NCBI GenBank assembly: GCA_036000965.1
Contig: DASYUT010000197.1
Coordinates: forward strand, 1-53,766
Direction: 5' to 3'
Length of the DNA stretch: 53,766 nucleotides
Source: Actinomycetes bacterium
Lineage (GTDB): Bacteria; Actinomycetota; CALGFH01
A model generated the notes under the pieces. It saw only the letters and a list, made by a program, of their open reading frames with translations. It searched no databases and had not been told where the DNA came from. The translations under genes were made by a program, and so were the position numbers. Position 1 is the first letter of the stretch, and every line of letters begins with the position of its first letter. Below, in pieces: positions 36,997 to 45,255 of the stretch.

Positions 36997-37002
36997 TACC
37001 AT
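36997..37002 (+). promoter_or_regulatory. -10 element of menH (leaderless)
   Basis: TACCAT fits the TAnnnT pattern; six nucleotides later comes GTG 37009, which lacks a Shine-Dalgarno site. It lies in the 32-bp gap shared with divergent menD. No canonical -35 is visible. Confidence 0.5.
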
Positions 37003-37008
37003 CCCCAG

Positions 37009-37764
37009 GTGCTGCACCGCACCGTCGAGGGGACGGGCCCGCGGGTCGTCCTCGCCCACGGCTTCACCCAGACCCTTGCCTCCTGGGAGCCGCTGGCCGC
37101 GCGCCTGCGCCCGCGCTGGCAGGTGGTCCGCGCCGACCTGCCCGGCCACGGCGGCTCGGGCGCGGCCCGGGCCGACCTGACCGGCGCCGCCCGCCTGCTC
37201 GGCCAGGCCGGAGGGCGGGCCGCCTACGCCGGCTACTCGCTCGGGGGGCGCGTCTGCCTGCGCCTGGCCCTGGACCGGCCCGACCTGGTCCGGGCGCTGG
37301 TCCTGGTGGGCGCCTCGCCCGGCATCCAGGACCCTGCCGCCCGGGCCGAGCGCCGGGCCGCCGACGAGACCCTGGCCGCCCGGATCGAGCGCGACGGGGT
37401 CGAGGCGTTCCTCGACCGCTGGCTGGCTGGGCCGCTGTTCGCCACCCTGCCCGCGGAGCGGGCCGGGCGGGCCGCCCGGCTGGCCAACACCGCCGAGGGC
37501 CTGGCCGCCGCCCTGCGCCTGCTCGGCACCGGCAGCCAGGAGCCGCTCTGGGACCGGCTGGCCACCCTCCGCCCGCCGGCCCTGCTTCTCGCCGGGGCCC
37601 TGGACGCCAAGTTCGCCGCCCTGGCCGGGCAGATAGCGGCCGCGATCGGCCCGCGCGCCCGCACCGCCCTGGTTCCCGGGGCCGGTCACGCCGCCCACCT
37701 CGAGCGCCCCGACAAGGTCGGCGAGCTGGTCGAGAGGTTCATGGGCGAGCACATCGACCGGTAG
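37009..37764 (+). CDS. menH: SHCHC synthase (alpha/beta hydrolase fold)
   Basis: Removes pyruvate from the MenD product to give SHCHC. The 251-residue alpha/beta protein has the MenH-like LAHGFTQTLASW loop, nucleophile motif GYSLGGR (~residue 80) and the terminal histidine in VPGAGHAAHLERP. The men neighbours support this over a generic esterase. GTG 37009 lacks a Shine-Dalgarno site and sits 6 nt after TACCAT. Confidence 0.88.
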   Translation: MLHRTVEGTGPRVVLAHGFTQTLASWEPLAARLRPRWQVVRADLPGHGGSGAARADLTGAARLLGQAGGRAAYAGYSLGGRVCLRLALDRPDLVRALVLVGASPGIQDPAARAERRAADETLAARIERDGVEAFLDRWLAGPLFATLPAERAGRAARLANTAEGLAAALRLLGTGSQEPLWDRLATLRPPALLLAGALDAKFAALAGQIAAAIGPRARTALVPGAGHAAHLERPDKVGELVERFMGEHIDR

Positions 37765-37774
37765 TCCTCGGTCA

Positions 37775-37892
37775 GTGTGGGGGAGCTCGCTCTGGCGTGG
37801 CGTGTAGTCTCGCTCGATGTGGGGGAACTCGCTCTGGTGTAGCGTGCCCCTGACCGTAGTCCTTGTTCGATGTGGGGGGAGCTCGCTCCCCC
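37775..37892. repeat. Three copies of a ~30-bp dispersed unit
   Basis: Copies at 37775-37804, 37817-37846 and 37870-37892 share the core TGTGGGGGAGCTCGCTC (A/G at one position), just after the menH stop. Confidence 0.9.
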
Positions 37893-37975
37893 CGCGGCCC
37901 CCCAAGAGCGCCTGCGCCATGGCCGGGTGGATCCCGCCGCCGCGGCCCCCCAACAGCGCCTGTGCCATGGTCGGG
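37893..37975. repeat. 35-bp direct repeat, two copies
   Basis: Copies at 37893-37927 and 37941-37975, period 48, differing at three positions; each starts CGCGGCCCCCCAA and ends ATGG[C/T]CGGG. On the minus strand each reads [11 protein letters not shown], but without a convincing gene context. Confidence 0.9.
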
Positions 37976-38006
37976 GATCCGCAGTCCGGCTGGCGGGAGC
38001 CTTGGC

Positions 38007-38870
38007 TCACGACAGCCACAGGCCCGCGGCCAGCAGCACGCCGAGGGCCAGCTGGAGCCGGGCGGTGCCGGCCAGGGCGGCGATCAGGCCGGGGCCGTCC
38101 TCGCGCCGCCGCACCAGGTGGACAGGGGAGAGGGCCAGGGGCGCTGCGGCCAGCGCCAGCAGCACCGGCGGGCGGGACAGGCCGAGCAGCGCGACGGCCA
38201 CGAACACCGCGGCCACGACCAGGACGAACAGCGCCCGCGAGCGGGACCGGCCCAGGCGGACGGCCAGGGTGCGCTTGCCGGCGCGCCGGTCGCCCTCGAT
38301 GTCGCGGATGTTGTTGGCGATCAGGAGGGCGACCGCGGCCAGCCCGACCGGCACCGAGGCGGCCAGCGCAGCGGGCGGGACCCGCCCGAGCTGGACGTAG
38401 GCCGAGCCGCAGGTGGCCACCACACCGAAGAAGACCAGCACCGAAAGCTCGCCGAACCCGGCGTACCCGTAGGGCCGCGGGCCGCCGGTGTACAGCACCG
38501 CGGCTGCGACGGCGGCCACCCCGACCGCGAGCAGGCGCAGGTCGACCGCGACGGCCAGGGCGAGCCCGGCCGCCATGGCCACCGCGAAGGCCAGGCCGGC
38601 GGCCCGCTTCACCTGGCCGGGGGTTGCCAGGCCGGTGGCGACCAGCCGGGCCGGGCCCAGGCGTGCCGGGCTGTCGGCACCCCGCACGCCGTCGGAGTAG
38701 TCGTTGGCGTAGTTGGCCCCGACCTGCATGCCGAGCGCGACGACCAGGGCGGCCAACGCCCGCCAGGCGACCGCCGGCCGCTCGGCGGCGGCCGCGGCCG
38801 TGCCCACCAGCACCGGCACCACCGCGGCGACCAGGGTCCTCGGGCGGGCGCCCCGCAGCCAGACGTCCAT
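38007..38870 (-). CDS. menA: 1,4-dihydroxy-2-naphthoate polyprenyltransferase
   Basis: Attaches the polyprenyl chain to dihydroxynaphthoate in the membrane, giving demethylmenaquinone. The 287-residue protein has ~8 hydrophobic helices and both aspartate-rich motifs: [14 protein letters not shown] (~residue 65-78) and [21 protein letters not shown] 38870 lies 5 nt after the menB TGA, implying translational coupling. Confidence 0.94.
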   Translation of the reverse strand: MDVWLRGARPRTLVAAVVPVLVGTAAAAAERPAVAWRALAALVVALGMQVGANYANDYSDGVRGADSPARLGPARLVATGLATPGQVKRAAGLAFAVAMAAGLALAVAVDLRLLAVGVAAVAAAVLYTGGPRPYGYAGFGELSVLVFFGVVATCGSAYVQLGRVPPAALAASVPVGLAAVALLIANNIRDIEGDRRAGKRTLAVRLGRSRSRALFVLVVAAVFVAVALLGLSRPPVLLALAAAPLALSPVHLVRRREDGPGLIAALAGTARLQLALGVLLAAGLWLS

Positions 38871-38875
38871 GCCGG

Positions 38876-39688
38876 TCAGGGCCGGCGGGGGAACTTGGAG
38901 AAGTCGGGCGGGCGCTTCTCGCGGAAGGCGTTGCGGCCCTCCTGGGCCTCCTCGGTCATGTAGTAGAGCAGGGTGGCGTCCCCGGCGAGCTGCTGGATGC
39001 CCGCGAGCCCGTCGGAGTCGGCGTTCAGGCCCGCCTTGAGCAGCCGCAGCGACAGCGGGCTCTTGTCGAGGATCTTCCGGCACCAGGCGACGGTGGTCTC
39101 CTCGAGCCGGTCCACGGGCACCACGGTGTTGACCAGGCCCATGGCCAGGGCCGCCTCGGCGTCGTACTGCTCGCAGAGGAACCAGATCTCGGCCGCCTTC
39201 TTGCGGCCGACCGTCCGGGCCAGCAGCCCGGCCCCGTAGCCGCCGTCGAACGACCCGACCTTGGGGCCGGTCTGGCCGAAGCGGGCGTTGTCGGCCGCGA
39301 CGGTGAGGTCGCAGACCAGGTGCAGCACGTGCCCACCGCCGATCGCGTAGCCGGCCACCATCGCGATCACCGGCTTGGGCAGGCGCCGGATCTGCACCTG
39401 CAGGTCCAGGACGTTGAGGCGGCCGACGCCGTCGTCGCCGACGTAGCCGTCCTCACCGCGGATGCGCTGGTCGCCGCCGGAGCAGAACGCCTCGGTGCCC
39501 TCGCCGGTGAGCACCACCACGCCGACCCCGGGGTCGTTGCGGGCCAGCTCGAACGCTGCCGAGAGCTCGAACAGGGTCCTGGGGCGGAACGCGTTGCGCA
39601 CCTCGGGACGGCAGATGGTGATCTTGGCGATGCCGTCGGCGGTCTCGTACCGGATGTCGCTCCACTCGCCATGCTGGTGCCACTCCAC
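38876..39688 (-). CDS. menB: 1,4-dihydroxy-2-naphthoyl-CoA synthase
   Basis: Crotonase-fold enzyme closing the second ring of menaquinone by Dieckmann condensation of succinylbenzoyl-CoA. The 270-residue product has the oxyanion motif [48 protein letters not shown] and the terminal [19 protein letters not shown] typical of MenB. GTG 39688 has GAAGGAG ~10 nt upstream. It heads a menB-menA operon and is divergent from menE (56 bp apart). Confidence 0.96.
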   Translation of the reverse strand: MEWHQHGEWSDIRYETADGIAKITICRPEVRNAFRPRTLFELSAAFELARNDPGVGVVVLTGEGTEAFCSGGDQRIRGEDGYVGDDGVGRLNVLDLQVQIRRLPKPVIAMVAGYAIGGGHVLHLVCDLTVAADNARFGQTGPKVGSFDGGYGAGLLARTVGRKKAAEIWFLCEQYDAEAALAMGLVNTVVPVDRLEETTVAWCRKILDKSPLSLRLLKAGLNADSDGLAGIQQLAGDATLLYYMTEEAQEGRNAFREKRPPDFSKFPRRP

Positions 39689-39731
39689 GGGCGCTCGCGC
39701 TCCTTCGTCGGCTCGGTCGGGATGCGGCTGC

Positions 39732-39737
39732 TAGGGT
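39732..39737 (+). promoter_or_regulatory. -10 element of menE (leaderless)
   Basis: TAGGGT ends 7 nt before the GTG at 39745, which has no Shine-Dalgarno site. It lies in the 56-bp gap between divergent menB and menE. Confidence 0.5.
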
Positions 39738-39744
39738 AGCCCTC

Positions 39745-40914
39745 GTGTCCGGCTCCCTCCACACCCCGCTGGTGGCGGTCGCCCTGCCCCGGGCGGCGGC
39801 TGCCACGGCCGTGATGAGCGCCTGGGAGGCGGGGGAGGCGGTGCTGCCGCTCGACCCCGGGGCGCCAGGCCCCGAGGTCCGGCGCCTGCTCGACGCGGCC
39901 CGTCCCACGCATCTGGTCGACGGCGACGGCCGGGCCCGGCGGCCCGGCGGGCGCCCGGCCGAGGCCGACGTGGCCGCGGTCGTCGCCACCTCGGGAACGG
40001 CCGGGACCCCGAAGCTGGTCGAGCTGACCGCCGCCGGGATCCGCGCGTCGGCGCTGGCGGTGTCGGCGGCGGTCGGCGCCGGCCCAGGGGACCGCTGGCT
40101 CGCCTGCGTGCCCATGCACGGCGTGGCCGGGCTCGCCATCGTCGCCCGGGGCTGGCACACCGGGGTCCCGGTCGAGGTCCACGACCGCTTCGACGTCGCC
40201 CTGGTCGACGGGGCCGCCGCTGACGCCACCCTGGTGTCGCTGGTCCCGACCATGCTCCGGCGACTGCTCGAGGACGGCTGCGACCTGCGCCGCTTCCGCC
40301 GAGTCCTGCTCGGCGGCGCCGCAGCCCCGGCCGGGCTGCTCGCCGCAGCGACCGGGGCCGGTGTGCCGCTGACGCGCACCTACGGGCTCACCGAGACGTT
40401 CGGGGGTGTCGCCCACGACGGCCACGCCCTGGCCGGGGTGGAGCTGTCGGTCGCCGCCGACGGCGAGATCGGCGTGCGCGGGGAGATGGTGCTGCGACGC
40501 TACCGGGACGATCCTGAGGCGACCGCGGCCGCCCTGCGCGGGGGCGTGCTCCACACCGGCGACCTGGGCCGGCTGGAGCCGGACGGCCGCCTGGTCGTGC
40601 TGGGGCGGCGCGACGACCTGATCGTCAGCGGCGGCGTGAACGTGCACCCGGTGGAGGTTGAGGGGGCCCTGTCGGCCCATCCGGCGGTGGCCGACGCGGC
40701 CGTGCGCGGCCTGCCCGACCCCGAGTGGGGCCAGCGCGTGGTCGCGTTCGTCGTCCCGGCCGACCCGGACCGCCCGCCGACCCTCGACGACCTGCGCGGG
40801 TTCGCCCTGGACCGCGTGGCCGCGGCCAAGGCACCCCGCCAGCTCGTCCTGGTCGAGCGGGTGCCGAGGACATCCTCCGGCAAGGTGCTGCGCCGCCTGC
40901 TCATCGCCCCGTAG
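39745..40914 (+). CDS. menE: o-Succinylbenzoate-CoA ligase
   Basis: Adenylate-forming enzyme that activates o-succinylbenzoate as its CoA ester, the substrate of MenB. At 389 residues it is short but complete for an actinobacterial MenE: P-loop VATSGTAGTPKLVELT, TRTYGLTETFGGVAHDG, GVLHTGDLG, VLGRRDDLIVSGGVNVHP and the final lysine motif PRTSSGKVLRR. Assignment rests on motifs and on the men neighbours. Confidence 0.92.
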   Translation: MSGSLHTPLVAVALPRAAAATAVMSAWEAGEAVLPLDPGAPGPEVRRLLDAARPTHLVDGDGRARRPGGRPAEADVAAVVATSGTAGTPKLVELTAAGIRASALAVSAAVGAGPGDRWLACVPMHGVAGLAIVARGWHTGVPVEVHDRFDVALVDGAAADATLVSLVPTMLRRLLEDGCDLRRFRRVLLGGAAAPAGLLAAATGAGVPLTRTYGLTETFGGVAHDGHALAGVELSVAADGEIGVRGEMVLRRYRDDPEATAAALRGGVLHTGDLGRLEPDGRLVVLGRRDDLIVSGGVNVHPVEVEGALSAHPAVADAAVRGLPDPEWGQRVVAFVVPADPDRPPTLDDLRGFALDRVAAAKAPRQLVLVERVPRTSSGKVLRRLLIAP

Positions 40915-40950
40915 GCGCCCGTGCCGGCACGGCACGGGATGCGGAGTGCG

Positions 40951-40987
40951 GAGGAGGCGGCCCGCGCGCACCGCGGGCCGCCTCCTC
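40951..40987. terminator. Strong bidirectional hairpin between menE and a minus-strand gene
   Basis: A perfect 16-bp stem, GAGGAGGCGGCCCGCG (40951-40966) with CGCGGGCCGCCTCCTC (40972-40987), and a 5-nt loop. It lies 37 nt after the menE stop and 19 nt beyond the minus-strand gene's stop, so it can end transcription from both sides. Confidence 0.85.
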
Positions 40988-41005
40988 GCCGCCCGGGACC
41001 GCGGC

Positions 41006-41227
41006 TCAGGTCGCCGGGACGGCTGGCCCGCTGGCGGGGACACGCCCGGCTGGCCCGCTGGCGGGGACACGCCCCTCGCACGGCTCCACCCCGCGCAACC
41101 GGTGGAACACCGTGCACCAGAGCAGCCGCTCCAGCTCGTCGAACCGCTGGCACACCTCCTCCCAGGTCACGACGCCACGGTCGTAGCCCCGCCGGACGGC
41201 GGAGAGCTCCGCATCCACCAAGGACAT
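41006..41227 (-). CDS. Small protein with a duplicated nine-residue tail (73 aa)
   Basis: From ATG 41227 (AAAGGA upstream) the product begins [18 protein letters not shown] and continues [18 protein letters not shown], an acidic helical protein I cannot place. The C-terminal tail contains GRVPASGPA twice in perfect tandem, encoded by the 27-bp duplication at 41021-41074. An in-frame GTG at 41269 would add 14 residues. The promoter at 41295-41323 and the strong terminator at its end support a real gene. Confidence 0.65.
   Translation of the reverse strand: MSLVDAELSAVRRGYDRGVVTWEEVCQRFDELERLLWCTVFHRLRGVEPCEGRVPASGPAGRVPASGPAVPAT
41021..41074. repeat. 27-bp perfect tandem duplication inside a gene
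   Basis: Two identical 27-bp copies (41021-41047 and 41048-41074). The length is a multiple of three, so the minus-strand reading frame is kept. Confidence 0.95.
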
Positions 41228-41294
41228 GCCCGGATCCTTTCGCCGGCGCACCACTGTGGTCCCAATCACGCTTGTCTGTCCTGCACGCTTCGAG

Positions 41295-41323
41295 ATTCTC
41301 GCGCCGTTCTGTCACCGGTGCAA
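41295..41323 (-). promoter_or_regulatory. Promoter of the small minus-strand gene
   Basis: Reading the minus strand: TTGCAC (41323-41318), a 17-nt spacer, GAGAAT (41300-41295). Transcription would start near 41288, 19 nt before GTG 41269 and 61 nt before ATG 41227. Confidence 0.45.
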
Positions 41324-41356
41324 GCTGGGCCGGCCAGCATCGACCGCCGCCGGGGC

Positions 41357-41476
41357 CTTCGCCGGCTCGGTTGCGGCACCGTCCAGGGCTTCCACGTGGG
41401 CCGGCCCCTCCCGGCCGACCTGGCCTTCGCCGCCATCGGCACCGCCGCCGTCGGGATGCTCACCGGGCAGCGCTGA
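41357..41476 (+). pseudogene. C-terminal fragment of an EAL-domain protein
   Basis: The frame ending at TGA 41474-41476 reads [20 protein letters not shown] then ADLAFAAIG. This matches the EAL phosphodiesterase C-terminus (LGCDxxQGYxxxRPLPA). The usual upstream VAEGVET segment is absent and no start codon with a ribosome site precedes it, so only ~35-40 codons of a ~250-residue domain remain. Confidence 0.6.
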
Positions 41477-41499
41477 CGGCGACGGAGCGTCCCGCCGGG

Positions 41500-41660
41500 C
41501 GAATCGACAGCGAGGCCGCCGACGGCGCCCAAGACATAGCCAAGGCCGCCGACGGCAACGCCCCGAAACGACAGCGAACGCCGTCGACGGCAACGCCCAT
41601 GACGACAGCCAAGGCCGCCCAGCGCGCGCCAAGACCACAGCCAAGGCCGCCGACGGCGAG
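41500..41660. repeat. Dispersed AGCCAAGGCCGCC repeats
   Basis: The core AGCCAAGGCCGCC recurs at about 41538, 41606 and 41638, mostly followed by GACGGC, with related GAGGCCGCCGACGGC at ~41512. In one forward frame it reads AKAADG repeatedly, but I do not consider it a gene. Confidence 0.65.
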
Positions 41661-41806
41661 CCTAAGGTGGCTAGGACCTGCCCGGTCCGACAATGAGGTG
41701 GGCGGGGTGGGCAACCTAAGGCGACCGCCCGATTCGGACCCAGGCACCTCAGACCTAGTCTGGTCACGGAAGCAGACGAGACCCGAGCCAGGACGAGGTG
41801 ACCAAG

Positions 41807-41989
41807 ATGCAGAGCATGATGCTGGAGCTCCTGGGCCAGGAGCGGGTGGCGGAGTACCGCCGGGACGCCGAGCAGGCCGGTCTTGCCAAGATCGTGCGGC
41901 GCAGGGCCAGGAGGGCCCGGCGCTACGCTTCGGCCAGCGGGCGCGTTCAGGTCGCGCCGCGACACCCAGCCGGACGCGCCGTGGCCTGA
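41807..41989 (+). CDS. Putative small basic protein (60 aa)
   Basis: ATG 41807 follows GAGG (41795-41798). The product [20 protein letters not shown] then [19 protein letters not shown] is an amphipathic helix and an arginine cluster. Many actinobacteria carry short, unstudied proteins of this kind (short helix, ERxxEYxRxAEQxRLAR-like pattern, basic end). GTG at 41798 is an alternative start. No function can be assigned. Confidence 0.5.
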   Translation: MQSMMLELLGQERVAEYRRDAEQAGLAKIVRRRARRARRYASASGRVQVAPRHPAGRAVA

Positions 41990-42077
41990 CCGTGCCCGGC
42001 ACCGGCAGCGCGACCAACCGGCACGAGCCGGCGGATCCCACCCCCGCCGGCTCGTGCCCACCCATGTCCGGGGAGGC

Positions 42078-42083
42078 CATACT
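42078..42083 (+). promoter_or_regulatory. -10 element of the AAA-LuxR gene (leaderless)
   Basis: CATACT, then 7 nt, then ATG 42091, which has no Shine-Dalgarno site at useful distance. The same CATACT hexamer precedes the hemolysin-III gene. Confidence 0.5.
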
Positions 42084-42090
42084 GGACGGC

Positions 42091-45000
42091 ATGAGCGGCC
42101 GCTTCTCCTGCCCGACGTTCATCGGGCGCACGCGCGAGCTCGCCCACCTCGACGAGGCGCTCGAGCGGGCGGGCGCGGGGATCCCGGTCGTGCTGGCGGT
42201 CGGCGGCGAGGCCGGCGTCGGCAAGACCCGCCTGGTGGACGAGCTGGTCGGCCGGGCCAGGAGGGCCGGCGCGGCCGTGCTCACCGGCGGCTGCATCGGT
42301 CTCGGGGAGGAAGGCGTGCCCTTCGCCCCGGTGGTGGAGGCGCTGCGCACCATGCTGCGGACCACCGAGCCCGACGCGGTCGAGCGCTGGTTCGCCCACG
42401 CCCGGGTCGAGCTGGCCCGGCTGCTGCCTGAGCTGGGCCCCGCCCGTCCGGTCGACGACCCGCGCGAGCTCGACCTCGCCAGCGGCCAGGGCCGCCTGTT
42501 CGAGCTGCTGCTCGGCGTGCTCGAGCGGCTCGCCGCCCAGCGGCCGGCCGTGCTGGTCGTCGAGGACCTGCACTGGGCCGACCACTCCACCCGAGCCCTG
42601 CTGGCGTTCCTGATCCGCAACCTGCGCCAGGGGCGGCTGCTGCTGGTGCTCACCTACCGGACCGACGAGCTGCACCGCCGCCACCCGCTGCGGCCGTTCC
42701 TGGCCGAGCTGGACCGGAGCTGGTGGGTCGAGCGGCTGGAGCTGCAACGGTTCGAGCGGTCCGAGCTGGTCGCCCAGGTGGCCGGGATCCTCGGCCGGCA
42801 GCCAGAGGCCGAGCTGGTCGACGAGCTGTTCGCCCGCGGCCAGGGCAACGCCTTCTTCACCGAGGAGCTGCTCGCCGCCGCCTGCGGCGTGGCCGGGGAG
42901 CTGCCGCCGACGCTGCGCGACACCCTGATGGCCCGCATCGAGCTGCTGCCCGACCGCACCCAGCACGTGCTGCGGGTCGCGTCCGCCGCCGCCCGGGAGG
43001 TCGAGCACCGGCTGCTGGCCGCGGTGGCCGGCCTGGCCGAGCCGGAGCTGTTCGAGGCGCTCCGCGAGGCGGTCTCCTCCCACGTGCTGGTGGTCGACAA
43101 CGCCGACGAGACCTACGCCTTCCGGCACGCGCTGGTGCAGGAGGCGGTCTACGGCGACCTGCTGCCGGGCGAGCGGAGCCGGCTGCACGCCGCCTTCGCG
43201 GCCCGGCTCGACGCGCTGCCGAGCCGCGGCGACAGCTGCCACGACGCCACCATCGCGGCCGAGCTCGCCCACCACTGGTACGCCGCCCACGACCTGGAGC
43301 GGGCCCTGCCCGCCGCGGTCACCGCGGGCCTGGCCGCCGAGCGCGTCCACGCCAACGCCGAGGCCAGGCGCCAGTTCGAGCGTGCCCTGGAGCTGTGGGA
43401 GCGGGTGCCCGCCGTGCACGGCACGCTCGCGCTCGACCGGGCCAAGCTGCTCTGGCACGCCGGCGAGGCGGCCTACCGGACCGGCGAGCAGGACCGGGCC
43501 ATCGCGCTGCTGCGGGCCGCGATCGACGCCGCCGACCCGGCCGCCGACCCGCTCCGGGCCGGTGTGATCACCTCCCGCCTGGGCCACTTCCTGCGCAACG
43601 CCGGCAAGGAAGGCGCGTTCGCGACCCTCAAAGAGGCGGTCCGGCTCGTCCCGCCCGACCCGCCCACGCCCGAGCGGGCCCAGGTGCTGGCAGCCCTGGG
43701 CCAGGCGCTCATGCTCAAGCCGCTCTGGGAGGAGTCCCGGGCCGTCTGCGAGGAGGCGATCGCGATCGCGCGCTCGGTGGGCGACCGGGCCGTCGAGGTC
43801 CATGCCATGGACACCCTCGGGGTGGTGCTCGCCCACCTCGGCGACACCCAGACCGGCCTCGCCCACCTCCGGGAGGCGCGGCGGGTCGCCATGTCGCTCC
43901 ACGACGACGAGCAGCACCCGGTCGACGAGGCCGTGCGCGCCTACGCCAACCTCACCGACGTCCTCGACCTGGTCGGTGACCTCGAGCAGGCGGCGGCGAC
44001 CGCCCTGGAAGGCGTCGAGGTCGCCCGCGAGCACGGCCTCGAGCGCGCCATCTGCGCCCACCTGGTCGCCGACGCCGCCAGCGCGCTGGCCAAGCTCGGC
44101 CGCTGGGACGAGGCCGACCGCCACCTGCGGGCCAGCCTGGACGTCAACGTCTCCGGGCACAACGCGAGCCTGCTCCACCTCACCCGGGCCGCGCTGGAGC
44201 TGCGCCGGGGGCACTTCGAGCCCGCCCTCGAGCACCTCGGCACCGCCCGGCGCCTGTTCGGCCGCACCCACGCGGGCGCCCAGATCACCGGCCCGATCTT
44301 CCAGGGGCTGGCCGAGACCGCGGTCTGGCAGGGGCGCCACGACGACGCGCGGGCGGCGGTGGCCGAGGGCCTGTCGCTCACCCTGGCCGTGGACGGGTGG
44401 CGGCACGCGCGCCCGCTCTACCCGGTCGGCCTGGCGGCCGAGGCGGACCGGGCCGACCGGGCCCGGGCCCGGCGGGCCGCCGCCGAGGCCGAGGACGCCC
44501 GCCGGGTCGCCGCCGGCCTGCTGGAGGGCGCCCGCACGCTGCCCGGCGGGACCAGCGCGGAGGCCGACGCGCTGCTGGCCACCTGCGAGGCGGAGTGGAC
44601 CCGGGTCGAGGGCACCTCCGACCCGGGCCGCTGGCAGGCCGTTGCCGACGCCTGGGACAAGGCCATGCAGCCCTACCCGGGTGCGTACGCCCGCTGGCGG
44701 CTGGCCGAGGCGTTCCTCGGCGCGCGGCTGGACCGCGAGCAGGCCGAGCGGGCGGTCCGGGAGGCCCACGCCACCGCTGCCCGGCTCGGTGCCGCGCCGC
44801 TCCGCACCGAGGTCGAGCGGCTCGCCCGGCGCAGCCGGATCGACCTGGCGCCCAGGCCCGCCCGACCGGACCAGGCCGCCGCCGCCGAGCCCGACACCAC
44901 GGGCCTGGCCGGCGAGCTCGGCCTGACCCCGCGCGAGCTGGAGGTGCTCCAGCTGGTCGCCGACGGCCGCAGCAACAGCCAGATCGCCGAGGCGCTGTTC

Positions 45001-45126
45001 ATCAGCGCCAAGACGGCCAGCGTCCACGTGTCCAACATCCTGGCCAAGCTGGGCGTGGCGAGCCGGGTCGAGGCGGCCGCGGTCGCCCACCGCCTGGCCC
45101 TGTTCGACGAGCCGGCCGGACGCTGA
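42091..45126 (+). CDS. Large AAA-ATPase LuxR-family (LAL-type) regulator
   Basis: 1011 residues from ATG 42091. N-terminal AAA module: Walker A GEAGVGKT (residues 39-46) and Walker [12 protein letters not shown]. The central ~600 residues are TPR-like helical repeats (e.g. [30 protein letters not shown]). The last ~65 residues are a LuxR helix-turn-helix, [20 protein letters not shown] then [20 protein letters not shown]. Such regulators bind a small ligand or protein and activate transcription. The frame is open far upstream, but start 42091 gives the normal FIGRTREL start and fits the -10. An 18-bp duplication spans its stop. Confidence 0.93.
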   Translation: MSGRFSCPTFIGRTRELAHLDEALERAGAGIPVVLAVGGEAGVGKTRLVDELVGRARRAGAAVLTGGCIGLGEEGVPFAPVVEALRTMLRTTEPDAVERWFAHARVELARLLPELGPARPVDDPRELDLASGQGRLFELLLGVLERLAAQRPAVLVVEDLHWADHSTRALLAFLIRNLRQGRLLLVLTYRTDELHRRHPLRPFLAELDRSWWVERLELQRFERSELVAQVAGILGRQPEAELVDELFARGQGNAFFTEELLAAACGVAGELPPTLRDTLMARIELLPDRTQHVLRVASAAAREVEHRLLAAVAGLAEPELFEALREAVSSHVLVVDNADETYAFRHALVQEAVYGDLLPGERSRLHAAFAARLDALPSRGDSCHDATIAAELAHHWYAAHDLERALPAAVTAGLAAERVHANAEARRQFERALELWERVPAVHGTLALDRAKLLWHAGEAAYRTGEQDRAIALLRAAIDAADPAADPLRAGVITSRLGHFLRNAGKEGAFATLKEAVRLVPPDPPTPERAQVLAALGQALMLKPLWEESRAVCEEAIAIARSVGDRAVEVHAMDTLGVVLAHLGDTQTGLAHLREARRVAMSLHDDEQHPVDEAVRAYANLTDVLDLVGDLEQAAATALEGVEVAREHGLERAICAHLVADAASALAKLGRWDEADRHLRASLDVNVSGHNASLLHLTRAALELRRGHFEPALEHLGTARRLFGRTHAGAQITGPIFQGLAETAVWQGRHDDARAAVAEGLSLTLAVDGWRHARPLYPVGLAAEADRADRARARRAAAEAEDARRVAAGLLEGARTLPGGTSAEADALLATCEAEWTRVEGTSDPGRWQAVADAWDKAMQPYPGAYARWRLAEAFLGARLDREQAERAVREAHATAARLGAAPLRTEVERLARRSRIDLAPRPARPDQAAAAEPDTTGLAGELGLTPRELEVLQLVADGRSNSQIAEALFISAKTASVHVSNILAKLGVASRVEAAAVAHRLALFDEPAGR

Positions 45127-45150
45127 CCTACGGCCGGACGCTGACCTACG
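45115..45150. repeat. 18-bp tandem duplication across the LuxR-gene stop
   Basis: GCCGGACGCTGACCTACG occurs at 45115-45132 and 45133-45150, with a partial third copy after. The TGA stop of the regulator lies in the first copy. Confidence 0.95.
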
Positions 45151-45214
45151 GCCGGCGCGGACCACGAGCGGGCGCCGACCTAAGGCGGCGCGCGCCGGAC
45201 CCGAGCATCCTACG

Positions 45215-45232
45215 GGCCCGCGACAGCGGGCC
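45215..45232 (+). terminator. Short hairpin between the LuxR gene and the methyltransferase
   Basis: GGCCCGC (45215-45221) pairs with GCGGGCC (45226-45232) over a 4-nt loop. It overlaps the -35 of the next gene, so its role as terminator is uncertain. Confidence 0.4.
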
Positions 45233-45249
45233 GCCTCGTGGCAGAGAAT
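45220..45249 (+). promoter_or_regulatory. Promoter of the methyltransferase gene (leaderless)
   Basis: GCGACA (45220-45225), an 18-nt spacer and GAGAAT (45244-45249). ATG 45256 begins 6 nt after the -10 and lacks a Shine-Dalgarno site. Confidence 0.45.
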
Positions 45250-45255
45250 GCCGGC

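Larger units (their letters stand above)
41228..42090. other. 863-bp gap with promoter, EAL remnant, repeats and a small gene
   Basis: Between the small minus-strand gene and the AAA-LuxR regulator. It holds a minus-strand promoter, a C-terminal EAL-domain fragment, a stretch of repeated AGCCAAGGCCGCCGACGGC-like units (about 41500-41660) and a likely small gene at 41807. The rest is unrecognised. Confidence 0.6.

Noticed and set aside
41460-41700. Histone-H1-like AKAADG-repeat protein
   Set aside because: No start with a ribosome site, the frame changes between repeat copies, and the repeated DNA unit explains the peptide pattern.
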